From: Verrucomicrobiaceae bacterium
Lineage (GTDB): Bacteria > Verrucomicrobiota > Verrucomicrobiia > Verrucomicrobiales > Akkermansiaceae
Length of the DNA: 64,000 nt
Direction of reading: 5' to 3'
Assembly (NCBI GenBank): GCA_027486655.1
Contig: JAIXOR010000001.1
Span: 1-64,000, forward strand
Below are positions 8,482 through 16,643 of the stretch, one piece after another. How positions within the stretch are numbered: the stretch's first letter is position 1; every line of letters starts with the position of its first letter. Made by a program: the position numbers and the translations under genes. A model generated the notes under the pieces. The model had not been told where the DNA came from. It did no database searches and was given only the letters and a program-made list of their open reading frames with translations.

Positions 8482-9762
8482 TCAGGCGCGGTCGAGCAGG
8501 ATTTCCCCGCCGAGCACGACGAGGTCCACGCTGCCCTTGAGCGTCTGGTCGAGGAAGGGCGTGTTGCGGGACTTCGACTTCATGAAGTCCGCGGTGAAGG
8601 TCGTCTCGCGCTCGGGATCGAAGAGCACGAGGTCCACGGGAAGGCCTTCCTCGATGGCGGCGACGGGCAGGCCCATGAAGCGGCGGGGCTCCGCGCTGAA
8701 GCGCTTCACGAGGAGGTCCCAGCCGAATTTTCCGGTGGCCACGAAGTGGTGGTGCAGGGAAACCAAAGCGGTATCCAGGCCGGTGATGCCGTTGGGCGCG
8801 CTGACGAAGTCCTGGGACTTTTCAAACGGCGTGTGTGGAGCGTGGTCGGTGGCGATGAGGTCGAAGGTACCGTCGATGAGTCCTTCTAACAGAGCCTCGT
8901 TGTCCGCCTTGGTGCGCAGCGGCGGGTTCATCTTGTAGTGAGTGTCGTAGTCGCCGATGTCCTCGTCGGTGAAAAGCAGGTGATGGGGGGCGATCTCGGC
9001 GGTGACCTTCACATCGCCGCGTTGTTTCCACCAGCGGATGGTTTCCATGCCGAGCTTGCTGGAGACGTGCTGGATGTGGATGTGGGCCCCGGCGGCGTGG
9101 GCGAGGCGGATGTCGCGGTCGATGATGATTTCCTCGGCGCAGGCGGGTGAGCCCTTGATGCCGAGGCGGTAGCTCATGGCTCCTTCGTTAAGCGCGCGCG
9201 GCCCGGCGAGCTCGGGCACCTCGCAGTGGCTGGCGAAGAACATGCCGAACTCGGTGGCGTATTGCATCGCCCGCAGGAGGACGGCCGGATCGCCTGTGGT
9301 GTCGCCATCGTCGGTGAGCATCACCACGCCATGGGCGCGCATGCCATCGATGCCGGCGAGTTCCTTGCCGTGGCGGCCCTTGGTGACGCAGCCGGAGGTG
9401 TAAACCGGGATGCGTGCGGTGCGGCGGGCGATATCCAGCACCTGGCCGATCACCGTGCCGTTGTCCAGGGCGGGACTTGTATTGGGCATCATCACCACGC
9501 CGGTCACGCCGCCGTTGATGGCGGCTTCGGCACCGGAGGCGATGGTTTCCTTGGCCTCGAAGCCCGGTTCGCGGAAGTGCACGTGGGCGTCGAACATGCC
9601 GGGCATCAGAATCCGGCCGCGGGCGTCGAGGGTGCGGGTGCCTTCGGGCACCTGGATCCCCTTGCCGATCCGCTGGATCTTCCCGTCGGCAAGATAAACG
9701 TCGGCTTCCGTGAGATCGGGAGAATGTTCGGAGGCGATGCGGGCGCTGGTGATGAGGAGCAT
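8482..9762 (-). CDS. pyrC: dihydroorotase (class I)
   Basis: 426 residues. The zinc-binding HxH lies in MFDAHVHFREPG (His60, His62); further ligands and substrate residues are in FFASHCEV, IHIQHVSS and LIATDHAPHTPFEK, and the DDGD segment corresponds to the class I aspartate position. The enzyme cyclises carbamoyl-aspartate to dihydroorotate in pyrimidine synthesis. pyrB, the preceding step, is on the same strand about 830 bases upstream, but a plus-strand toxin-antitoxin pair lies between them, so the two are probably not on one simple transcript. Confidence 0.95.
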   Translation of the reverse strand: MLLITSARIASEHSPDLTEADVYLADGKIQRIGKGIQVPEGTRTLDARGRILMPGMFDAHVHFREPGFEAKETIASGAEAAINGGVTGVVMMPNTSPALDNGTVIGQVLDIARRTARIPVYTSGCVTKGRHGKELAGIDGMRAHGVVMLTDDGDTTGDPAVLLRAMQYATEFGMFFASHCEVPELAGPRALNEGAMSYRLGIKGSPACAEEIIIDRDIRLAHAAGAHIHIQHVSSKLGMETIRWWKQRGDVKVTAEIAPHHLLFTDEDIGDYDTHYKMNPPLRTKADNEALLEGLIDGTFDLIATDHAPHTPFEKSQDFVSAPNGITGLDTALVSLHHHFVATGKFGWDLLVKRFSAEPRRFMGLPVAAIEEGLPVDLVLFDPERETTFTADFMKSKSRNTPFLDQTLKGSVDLVVLGGEILLDRA

Positions 9763-9869
9763 GGGATGAAAGGGGATGGGAAACCAGGAGCACTAGAGGC
9801 CGCCGAGGAGTCGCGGGGCGATGATGGGGGGAACGGGAAGGATTTCAAGGGTGGGCTGGGCCGGGTTCC

Positions 9870-9898
9870 TTGACGCGGATAGGTCCTGTGTGTATTCG
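9870..9898 (+). promoter_or_regulatory. candidate sigma70 promoter of the toxin-antitoxin pair
   Basis: TTGACG, a 17-base spacer and TATTCG lie just before the antitoxin ATG at 9906. The start point would fall at or next to the ATG, so the mRNA may be leaderless or nearly so; no Shine-Dalgarno motif is seen. The -10 box is weak. Confidence 0.4.
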
Positions 9899-9905
9899 TT
9901 TTCGT

Positions 9906-10148
9906 ATGACAAAGGTTTTGACCGTGAGGATCGATCCGGCGCTTTTGCAGAAGGCCGAGGCCCGCGCCGCCCGGCTCGGCGTGGACCGCGCCCAGTATGT
10001 CCGCTCGCTCATTGAGGAGGACTTGGCGGCAGGCGAGGGGGGAATGCCCAACCGATTTTCTTCCGACGACCTGGCCGGACTCTACGAAGGAACTGGAAAA
10101 CCGGCCACCAATCAGGAAACCCGCAACCGTCTGCGGCGCGGGAGATGA
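9906..10148 (+). CDS. ribbon-helix-helix type antitoxin
   Basis: 80 residues. The N-terminus TKVLTVRIDPALLQKAEARA has the strand-helix pattern of ribbon-helix-helix DNA-binding proteins, followed by a second helix (AQYVRSLIEEDLA) and a polar, flexible C-terminal tail that would wrap the toxin. An in-frame ATG 12 codons upstream lies inside the candidate promoter and was not used. Its stop overlaps the start of the PIN-domain gene by four bases (ATGA), the usual antitoxin-first layout with coupled translation. It probably represses its own promoter. Confidence 0.82.
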   Translation: MTKVLTVRIDPALLQKAEARAARLGVDRAQYVRSLIEEDLAAGEGGMPNRFSSDDLAGLYEGTGKPATNQETRNRLRRGR

Positions 10149-10552
10149 AAGAAATCGCGGACACCGGATTGATTGTCGCGCTGCTGTTTCGCAACGATCC
10201 CTATCATGCTTGGGCGCTGGAGACCTTTCGGAAACATGCGCCATTCCATACCTGCGAAGCCGTGCTTGCCGAAGCCGCCGCCTTCTGCCCCGATCCGGTG
10301 GCGGTGCTGAAACTCGTAACCCGAGGCGATTTGATCATCGATCCGGAATTTTCGCTGGCAAATGAAGCATCCCATCTAACGGCACTGGCCTCGAAATACG
10401 CCGACCGGCCCATGGACCTCGCCGATGCCTGCATCGTCCGCATGACCGAACTTACTTCCAAATGCCGCGTCTGGACTGTCGATCGCTCCGATTTCTCCAC
10501 CTATCGCCGCCATGGCAAGAAGGCGATCCCATGCGGGTTCCCGGAGGACTGA
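10145..10552 (+). CDS. vapC: PIN-domain toxin (VapC-like ribonuclease)
   Basis: 135 residues, the usual VapC length. The acidic metal site expected for PIN nucleases can be placed: Asp6 in ADTGLI, Glu43 in LAEAAAF (or Glu38), Asp91/Asp94 in MDLADACIV, and Asp113/Asp116 in TVDRSDF. VapC toxins cleave tRNA or rRNA when freed from the antitoxin. The pair lies on the strand opposite to the flanking pyrB and pyrC genes, which suggests insertion into a once continuous pyr cluster. Confidence 0.9.
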   Translation: MKEIADTGLIVALLFRNDPYHAWALETFRKHAPFHTCEAVLAEAAAFCPDPVAVLKLVTRGDLIIDPEFSLANEASHLTALASKYADRPMDLADACIVRMTELTSKCRVWTVDRSDFSTYRRHGKKAIPCGFPED

Positions 10553-10588
10553 AACTTGGATGAAGAAGGAATCGGGTTCTGCCGGATT

Positions 10589-11515
10589 TTACTCTCCGGG
10601 AGCCCCCGGCTTCAGCCAATAAAGCACGGCCATTCTCACGGCGATTCCGTTTTCCACCTGGTCGTTGATGAGGGAGCGTTCGTAGTCCATGACGGCGTCG
10701 CAGAGCTCGACGCCGCGGTTCACGGGGCCGGGGTGCATGAGGTAGAGGCCGCGTTTGCGAACCTCTTCGAGGCGGGCCTCGGTGATGCCGTAGAGTTTGT
10801 GGTATTCGCGCAGGCTGGGGAAATACTGGACGTCCTGGCGTTCCATCTGGACGCGGAGCAGATAGACGATGTCCGGGCTCCAGGCCATGGCTTCCTTGTA
10901 GTCGGTGAAGCGGCGGATGTTCTCAGGGCCGGTGCGCGGCACGAGCGATCCGGGGCCGAGGTAGGCGACCTCGAGACCGAGTTTCTTGAGGATGGTGCTG
11001 GTGGATCGGGCGACGCGCGAGTGGAGGATGTCGCCGATGATGATGACCTTTTTCCCGGTGGGATCCGGAAACTTCTCCTTGATGGTGAAGGCGTCTAACA
11101 GGGCCTGGGTGGGGTGGGCGTGGGCACCGTCTCCGGCATTGATGACGGAGGCGCGGGTGAGGCGTGCGATGGTGCCGGGCAGTCCGGAGGCCTTGTGGCG
11201 GACGATGACGAAATCGGTGCGCATCGCCTGGAGCGTCTCGATGGTTTCCCTGACCGATTCTCCCTTGGTGATGGACGAGTGGGCGACGTCGAAGTTGGTG
11301 ACATCCGCGGAGAGGCGTTTCGCGGCGACCTCGAAGGACGAGTGGGTGCGGGTGGAGGGCTCGTAGAAGAGCGTCAGCACGGACTTGCCCTTGAGGGCGG
11401 GGACCTTCTTCACGGAGCGGGTGAAGAGTTCCTTGAAGGGGGCGGATTGATCGAGCAGGTGTTCGATTTCCGCGCGGTCGAGCGAGGCGATGTCGAGCAG
11501 GTCTTTACGTGGCAT
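10589..11515 (-). CDS. pyrB: aspartate carbamoyltransferase catalytic chain
   Basis: 308 residues. The carbamoyl-phosphate site FYEPSTRTHSSFE is intact, followed by ITKGESVRET, the HAHPTQALLDAF segment and the C-terminal MHPGPVNRG motif. It makes N-carbamoyl-aspartate, the second step of pyrimidine synthesis. The ATG of MPRKDLLDIASL gives the family length and overlaps the end of the upstream membrane-protein gene by 11 bases, so translation may be coupled. It is the last gene of a purD-pyrR-membrane protein-pyrB unit. Confidence 0.96.
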   Translation of the reverse strand: MPRKDLLDIASLDRAEIEHLLDQSAPFKELFTRSVKKVPALKGKSVLTLFYEPSTRTHSSFEVAAKRLSADVTNFDVAHSSITKGESVRETIETLQAMRTDFVIVRHKASGLPGTIARLTRASVINAGDGAHAHPTQALLDAFTIKEKFPDPTGKKVIIIGDILHSRVARSTSTILKKLGLEVAYLGPGSLVPRTGPENIRRFTDYKEAMAWSPDIVYLLRVQMERQDVQYFPSLREYHKLYGITEARLEEVRKRGLYLMHPGPVNRGVELCDAVMDYERSLINDQVENGIAVRMAVLYWLKPGAPGE

Positions 11516-12248
11516 GCCGGAGGTGTGGGAAGTAATGGAGCGCGCCGAAGACGATGACGAAGAGCGCGATGATGAAAATGAAGGCCGAGTGGTGGCGCGA
11601 GATCGGCCGGCGGACGAGGATGGCGAGCGCGACAAGCAGCGCGGCGGCGGCACAGCTTGCGGTGGCGGCCATCGGGAAATCCTCGAAGAGGAAACAGGAG
11701 GCTCCTGCGAAGGCGAGCACGTATCCCGGGGCGATCACCGCGGGGTGAGCGGCGAGCAAGCGGGGATCGGGCGGCGGGGTGTTGAGCAGGGCTAGGGCCT
11801 CGCGGCGGCGGATTTCGTTGAGTTCCTCGTCGCTGTGGCGGCGGAAGGGGATCTTGCCATCGCCCGCCGAATCATCGCGGACGAGCGGTTTGAGGGGAGC
11901 CGCCTGTTCGGACTTGCGCAGGGAGCGGACGGGCTTGGGGTCCGGCAGCGGAGCGATCACCGCAGCGGGCAGAGCTGCGGGCTGCACGGGGCGCTCGTGA
12001 GTGAAGGGCCCGCGCTCGGAGCGCTTGAACGAGTGAACCGGTTTCGGCCCCGGGGCAGGGGCGGCGGGCAGCGGTGAGAGGGGGGCGACCGGTGCGGGCT
12101 CAATCAGGTCCGCCTGATGGATGTGGGGCACGAGAGTCTCGGCCTGAGGGGCGGGAGCCGGCGGGTTGCCGACCGGGGAAATGCCGAGCTGCTCGCGGAG
12201 TCTTGTGATCTCCTCGGCGGATTTCTTGCGCTCGGGCAGCAGGCTCAT
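11505..12248 (-). CDS. Pro/Ala-rich protein with C-terminal membrane segments, unknown function
   Basis: 247 residues, not recognised. The N-terminal 150 residues are Pro/Ala-rich and polar, with two similar KPVHSFKRSERG and KPVRSLRKSEQA elements and a charged DEELNEIRRREAL helix. The last ~90 residues hold two or three hydrophobic helices (AVIAPGYVLAFAGASCFLF, AATASCAAAALLVALAILV, AFIFIIALFVIVFGAL). It overlaps pyrR by four bases and pyrB by 11, so it is firmly inside the pyr operon. A cytoplasmic N-terminal domain on a membrane anchor is the simplest reading. No link to pyrimidine metabolism is visible in the sequence. Confidence 0.75.
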   Translation of the reverse strand: MSLLPERKKSAEEITRLREQLGISPVGNPPAPAPQAETLVPHIHQADLIEPAPVAPLSPLPAAPAPGPKPVHSFKRSERGPFTHERPVQPAALPAAVIAPLPDPKPVRSLRKSEQAAPLKPLVRDDSAGDGKIPFRRHSDEELNEIRRREALALLNTPPPDPRLLAAHPAVIAPGYVLAFAGASCFLFEDFPMAATASCAAAALLVALAILVRRPISRHHSAFIFIIALFVIVFGALHYFPHLRHAT

Positions 12249-12778
12249 GGGGTTTCTTTGCGGCTGATCCGCACTTCATCGCAACCGTCGGTCCCTTCAA
12301 GGGAGACCCATACATGGTCGAGGCGGCGGGTGTCCAGAACGATGCCGACATAATCCGGCTGAATCGGCATTTCGCGGTGGCCGCGGTCGATCAAGACGGC
12401 CAGTTCCACCTTGCCGGGGCGGCCATAGTCCGAGAGAGCATCCAGGGCGGCCCGGATCGTGCGGCCGGTGAAGAGCACGTCGTCCACCAGGATGATGTGC
12501 GCGCCTTCGACGGGAAACGGAATGTCGGTTTCCTGAATGGCGGGATTCTCGTGAAGGTGCTCGAAGTCGTCGCGGTAGAGCGAGATGTCCAGCACGCCGA
12601 AGGCGAGTTCGCGATCTTCCTCGGAGAGCAGGTTGAGGACGCGCTCGGCCACCTCGTCGCCGCGGCTGCGGATGCCGACGAGGGCGATGGGGGAGTCGCC
12701 ATTGCGTTCGCGAATGGCCTCGGCAAGGCGGCGCACGCCTTCGGCGATGTCATCGGCGCTGAGTTTCTGATCTTCCAT
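12245..12778 (-). CDS. pyrR: PyrR, pyrimidine operon regulator / uracil phosphoribosyltransferase
   Basis: 177 residues. The PRPP loop IILVDDVLFTGRTIRAALDA is intact, with the family segments GIRSRGDEVAERV and LIDRGHREMPIQPDYVG. PyrR proteins bind UMP, often control pyr genes by RNA attenuation, and may make UMP from uracil. The gene starts only 8 bases after the purD stop, so there is no room for its own attenuator leader just upstream. Any attenuation would have to act before purD or elsewhere in the genome. It overlaps the next gene by ATGA. Confidence 0.93.
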   Translation of the reverse strand: MEDQKLSADDIAEGVRRLAEAIRERNGDSPIALVGIRSRGDEVAERVLNLLSEEDRELAFGVLDISLYRDDFEHLHENPAIQETDIPFPVEGAHIILVDDVLFTGRTIRAALDALSDYGRPGKVELAVLIDRGHREMPIQPDYVGIVLDTRRLDHVWVSLEGTDGCDEVRISRKETP

Positions 12779-12786
12779 GAGGGGTA

Positions 12787-14040
12787 TCAATCGAAGTTGA
12801 GGATGCCCACGTCGCGGCGGCGTTGCAAGCCATCGAAGTGGATCAGATCGGCGGCGGCATGGGCCTTGGAGACGGCCTCCTGGCGGGTGGCGCCGCCGGA
12901 GACGACGGCGAGCACGCGGCCGCCGTGGGTTTCCCAATCGCCGTCGTCGTTGCGTCGGGTGCCCGCGTGGTAAACCCGGAAGTCGCCGGTGTTTCCCAGT
13001 CCGGTGATGACATCGCCGCTGCGCGAGGATTCCGGATATCCGGCCGAGGCGAGGATCACGCAGACGCTCCAACCATCGTCGAAGGAAATGAAGTCCGGCC
13101 GCAGTTCACCCTTGGCCCCGGCAAGGCAGTAGGAGGCGAGATCGCCCTTCACCAGCGGCATGACCGCCTGGCATTCCGGATCGCCGAAGCGGCAGTTGTA
13201 TTCGATCACTTGCGGGCCTGAGGGCGTGAGCATCAGGCCGAAGTAGAGAAACCCGCGGTAGGGCAGGCCGTCGCGGCGCAGGCCTTCGACGGTGGGCAGG
13301 ACGATTTCGCGTTCGATGCGTTCGAGAACCGGGCGAGGGACCAGATTGCGGCTGGCGACGGCACCCATGCCGCCGGTGTTCGGACCGAGGTCGCCGTCTC
13401 CGGCGCGTTTGTAATCCCGGGCCGGGGTGAAAATCTGATAGGAGTCATCGACGATCGCGGCGAACACGGAGACCTCCGGGCCGGTGAGGCATTGTTCGAC
13501 GAGCACCCGGCCCGGGCCGAAGCGGCGCTGGGTGAAGACTTCGTCGAGAAAGGCGCGTGCGGATGCTTCGTCCGGACAGACCGCCACGCCTTTGCCGGCG
13601 GCGAGTCCATCGAACTTGAGCACGGTGGGATACTCTCCCGCGATGGCTGCGAAGGCTTCCTCCAGCGAGTCGGTGGCGGTGGCCCGCGCGGTGGGGATCT
13701 GGTTTCTCACCAGGAAGTCCTTGGCGAATTCCTTGCTGGCCTCGAGCATGGCGGACTGTTTGGGCGGGCCCCAGCAGGGGATGCCGTTGCTGGCGCAGAG
13801 ATTGGCCAGCCCCTCGCCTTTCACGAGGTAGCTTTCCTCGCCGGCCACGCAAAGGTCGATGGCATTTGCCTTCATCCATGCGACCAGGGACTCCAGTCCG
13901 TCGGCTTCGACCGGTTTGGCGATCTCGTGGATCGCGTCGCTGCCGGGAAACGAGAAGAGTTCCGGATTTCCGGGAGACTCCGCCAACGCCCTCACCAGCG
14001 CGTGTTCGCGCCCGCCTTTGCCTACGACCAGTATTCTCAT
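12787..14040 (-). CDS. purD: phosphoribosylamine-glycine ligase
   Basis: 417 residues, ATP-grasp fold. Visible are the N-terminal MRILVVGKGGREHALVRAL nucleotide-binding start, the KFDGLAAGKGVAVC segment, GPEVSVFAA, the NTGGMGA motif and EYNCRFGDPECQ with the metal-binding Glu and Asn. It makes glycinamide ribonucleotide in purine synthesis. An ATG ten codons upstream is less likely because MRILVVG is the family's normal start. It leads the purD-pyrR-membrane protein-pyrB transcription unit, an unusual link between purine and pyrimidine genes. Confidence 0.95.
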   Translation of the reverse strand: MRILVVGKGGREHALVRALAESPGNPELFSFPGSDAIHEIAKPVEADGLESLVAWMKANAIDLCVAGEESYLVKGEGLANLCASNGIPCWGPPKQSAMLEASKEFAKDFLVRNQIPTARATATDSLEEAFAAIAGEYPTVLKFDGLAAGKGVAVCPDEASARAFLDEVFTQRRFGPGRVLVEQCLTGPEVSVFAAIVDDSYQIFTPARDYKRAGDGDLGPNTGGMGAVASRNLVPRPVLERIEREIVLPTVEGLRRDGLPYRGFLYFGLMLTPSGPQVIEYNCRFGDPECQAVMPLVKGDLASYCLAGAKGELRPDFISFDDGWSVCVILASAGYPESSRSGDVITGLGNTGDFRVYHAGTRRNDDGDWETHGGRVLAVVSGGATRQEAVSKAHAAADLIHFDGLQRRRDVGILNFD

Positions 14041-14168
14041 CCGCGGCGGTTCTCGCGGAATCCGGAGCAAGACTCAACCCCGAATCGCTCTTGCCCTTGT
14101 CTGAAAGAAAGATCTGCATTGCCAGGTAGCCCGGCTGGGCGGCATGCTCCGCCCCTCATCCATCGAAC

Positions 14169-15095
14169 ATGAAAGCCCTGATTCCCTGTGTGTTGACCGG
14201 AGTGGCCGCGCTGCTCGTCGTGGCCCAGAAACCCAAGGTCGAGGAGGCCCCGCCGGGTTCCGCCGAGAAAATCGCCGCCGCGCTGCCCGCCGAGCCGTAT
14301 GCGAAGCCCGCCGCGCCGCGCCGGGTGCTGGTGTTTTCCAAGACCAACGGGTTCCGCCACGCATCCATTGCGACCGGCAAACTCTGCCTCACCGAGATGG
14401 GCCGCAAGACCGGGGCATTCGAGGCTGTGATCAGCGACGACCTCGCGGAGTTCGAGGCGGACCGGCTCTCCAAGTATGACGCCGTTTGTTTCCTCAGCAC
14501 GACGATGAATGTCTTCGCCCCCCATCCGAACGAGCTCAAGACCATGGCGGAGGCGGACAAGAAGGCCGCTTTCGAAAAGGAGACCCGGCTCAAGGAGAAT
14601 CTCATGAAGTTCGTGAAGTCCGGCCGCGGATTCATCGGCATCCACGCCGCCACGGACACCTGCTACGAATGGAGCGAATACGGGAAGATGATCAACGGAT
14701 ACTTCGATGGACATCCCTGGACGGCCGGCACCCAGGTCAGCATCAAGGTGGAGCCGGGGCAGGAGAAACATCCGCTCGTCGCCATGTTCGAGGGCGACAA
14801 CGTGGACTTCAAAGAAGAGATCTATCAGCTCAAGGATCCCTACGATTCCAAGGCTGTGCACATGCTGCTGCGTCTTGATACCGAGAAGTCCGACATGAAC
14901 GTGAAGGGTATCAAGCGCACCGATGGCGACTTCGGCGTGGCCTGGGCGCGCCATTGGGAGAAGGGCCGCGTGTTCTACTGCTCCATCGGCCACAACCACG
15001 ACATGTACTGGCATCCCAAGATCGTCCGCCACTACCTGGCCGGCATCCAGTGGGCGCTGGGCGATTACAAGGTGGACGTCGGCGGCAAACGATAA
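14169..15095 (+). CDS. exported ThuA-like (trehalose utilisation) domain protein
   Basis: 308 residues. A short hydrophobic N-terminus (about 3-20) looks like a signal peptide. The ThuA-like glutamine-amidotransferase-like fold follows from about residue 50: VLVFSKTNGFRHASI, DAVCFLSTT, RGFIGIHAATDTCYEW, and a C-terminal GHNHDMYWHPKIVRHYLAGI. These proteins are common in Planctomycetes and Verrucomicrobiota and are linked to uptake or processing of sugars; no precise reaction is proven for most. A sulfatase follows 30 bases later in the same direction. Confidence 0.88.
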   Translation: MKALIPCVLTGVAALLVVAQKPKVEEAPPGSAEKIAAALPAEPYAKPAAPRRVLVFSKTNGFRHASIATGKLCLTEMGRKTGAFEAVISDDLAEFEADRLSKYDAVCFLSTTMNVFAPHPNELKTMAEADKKAAFEKETRLKENLMKFVKSGRGFIGIHAATDTCYEWSEYGKMINGYFDGHPWTAGTQVSIKVEPGQEKHPLVAMFEGDNVDFKEEIYQLKDPYDSKAVHMLLRLDTEKSDMNVKGIKRTDGDFGVAWARHWEKGRVFYCSIGHNHDMYWHPKIVRHYLAGIQWALGDYKVDVGGKR

Positions 15096-15125
15096 GCCTG
15101 CGGGGTTCCTCCGCGCGATCTGCCC

Positions 15126-16538
15126 ATGAAGACGCTGCTTGCCGCCGCAGGAGCCATGGTGCTCGCGTTTTCACAGGTCGTGGCGGAGCGGCCCAACGTG
15201 CTCTTCATCGCGGTGGACGATCTTCGCGACGACATCGGCGCGATGGGAGCGGCATCCGCGAAGACTCCCTCGCTGGATGCCTTTGCGAAGACCGCGCGTG
15301 TTTTCACCCGGCACTATGTCCAGGCACCCACCTGCGGCGCTTCACGCTGTGCTCTTCTCCGCGGACGGTATCCGGATCGCCCGGTGCATCTGTCCAACGA
15401 GGCGATCCTCAAAAGCCACGCGGAGTGGGCCGCGGATTCCCTCCCGGCCTTGTTCCGCAAGCAGGGCTACCGGACGCTTTCTCTCGGGAAAATCACCCAT
15501 TATCCGGGGGGGCTCACCGGCAAGAACTGGGCGCGTCCGCCGGAGGAATTGCCTGCGGCGTGGGACCGGTCCTGGGTTCCGGAATCCCCGTGGAAAACGC
15601 CCCGGGAGATGATGCATGGCTATGCGAACGGACGGGGTCGGAAACCCGGAACATCTCCCGCTTGGGAAGCTCATGAGGGACCGGATGAATCCTATCCGGA
15701 CGCCTGGGTGGCCAAGGACGCGGTGGCCACGCTCAAGGAACTTTCCTCGTCCGGGCAGCCGTGGTTTTTCGCGGTCGGGTTCTTCAAGCCGCACCTTCCC
15801 TTCGCCGCTCCGGCCCGCTGGTTCGATCTTCACGCCGCGGGCATTCCCGCCCCGGATCCATCGGTGCTTGGCAGGCCGGACTGGCCATCGGGTTGGCATG
15901 CCAGCGGCGAGTTGTTAGGCACCTACGCCGGACCTGCCGCCGTGGATGCGGAATTCGCCGCGACCCTCCGGCGGGCGAATGCGGCCTGCGTCAGCTACAT
16001 GGATGCCCAGGTGGGACGGGTGATGGAGGGGCTCCGCACATGCGGCTTGGAGAAGAACACGATCGTCGTGCTCTGGGGGGATCACGGGTATCTGTTAGGA
16101 GAACACGCGATCTGGGGGAAACACTGCCTTTTCGAGCGTGCCGTGCGCTCGCCGCTGATGATCCGCAGCCCGGGCATGCGGCGGCCGGGAGACTCCTGCC
16201 CGGCAGTGGTGGAGACCGTGGACATCGCCTCCACCCTGCTGGAACTCTGCGCGCTTCCAGCCCCGGCGCGGAGCGATGGCAGAAGCCTCCTGCCCCAACT
16301 GCTCGATCCTTCAGCCGAGTCCAGCAAGCCCGCCTTGTCGTTCTGGGGCGGCCGCCGCAGTGTGAGGGACTCTCGATGGCGCTTGATCCGCCGCGAAACG
16401 CCGGAAGGCCCGAAGGATATCGAGTTGTTCGATTACCAGAACGACCCCCACGAATCGCGCAATCATGCTGCGGAGCAGCCGGAGACCGTCGCGCGCCTCG
16501 GCCGCCTGTTGGATCGGGCTCCGATGGGTGCCCGTTGA
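15126..16538 (+). CDS. exported type I sulfatase (iduronate-2-sulfatase-like)
   Basis: 470 residues with a signal peptide (about 1-20). The metal-binding start NVLFIAVDDLRDD and the activation site APTCGASRCALLRGRYP are present. The cysteine that becomes formylglycine is in C-G-A-S-R, where the usual proline of CxPxR is an alanine. Metal ligands recur at VLWGDHGYLLGEH. The C-terminal half ends in a FDYQNDPHESRNHA segment typical of iduronate-type sulfatases. It would release sulfate from sulfated glycans, and needs a formylglycine-generating enzyme encoded elsewhere. Confidence 0.92.
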   Translation: MKTLLAAAGAMVLAFSQVVAERPNVLFIAVDDLRDDIGAMGAASAKTPSLDAFAKTARVFTRHYVQAPTCGASRCALLRGRYPDRPVHLSNEAILKSHAEWAADSLPALFRKQGYRTLSLGKITHYPGGLTGKNWARPPEELPAAWDRSWVPESPWKTPREMMHGYANGRGRKPGTSPAWEAHEGPDESYPDAWVAKDAVATLKELSSSGQPWFFAVGFFKPHLPFAAPARWFDLHAAGIPAPDPSVLGRPDWPSGWHASGELLGTYAGPAAVDAEFAATLRRANAACVSYMDAQVGRVMEGLRTCGLEKNTIVVLWGDHGYLLGEHAIWGKHCLFERAVRSPLMIRSPGMRRPGDSCPAVVETVDIASTLLELCALPAPARSDGRSLLPQLLDPSAESSKPALSFWGGRRSVRDSRWRLIRRETPEGPKDIELFDYQNDPHESRNHAAEQPETVARLGRLLDRAPMGAR

Positions 16539-16643
16539 TCCGGCTTTGGAAAACACGGATCACTTTCCACCTGCGGAAATGCCACATCCGGTGAACAAGG
16601 GAGCGTGCGGATCTTCCCCGTGATCCCCGCCTCCAACATCCTC

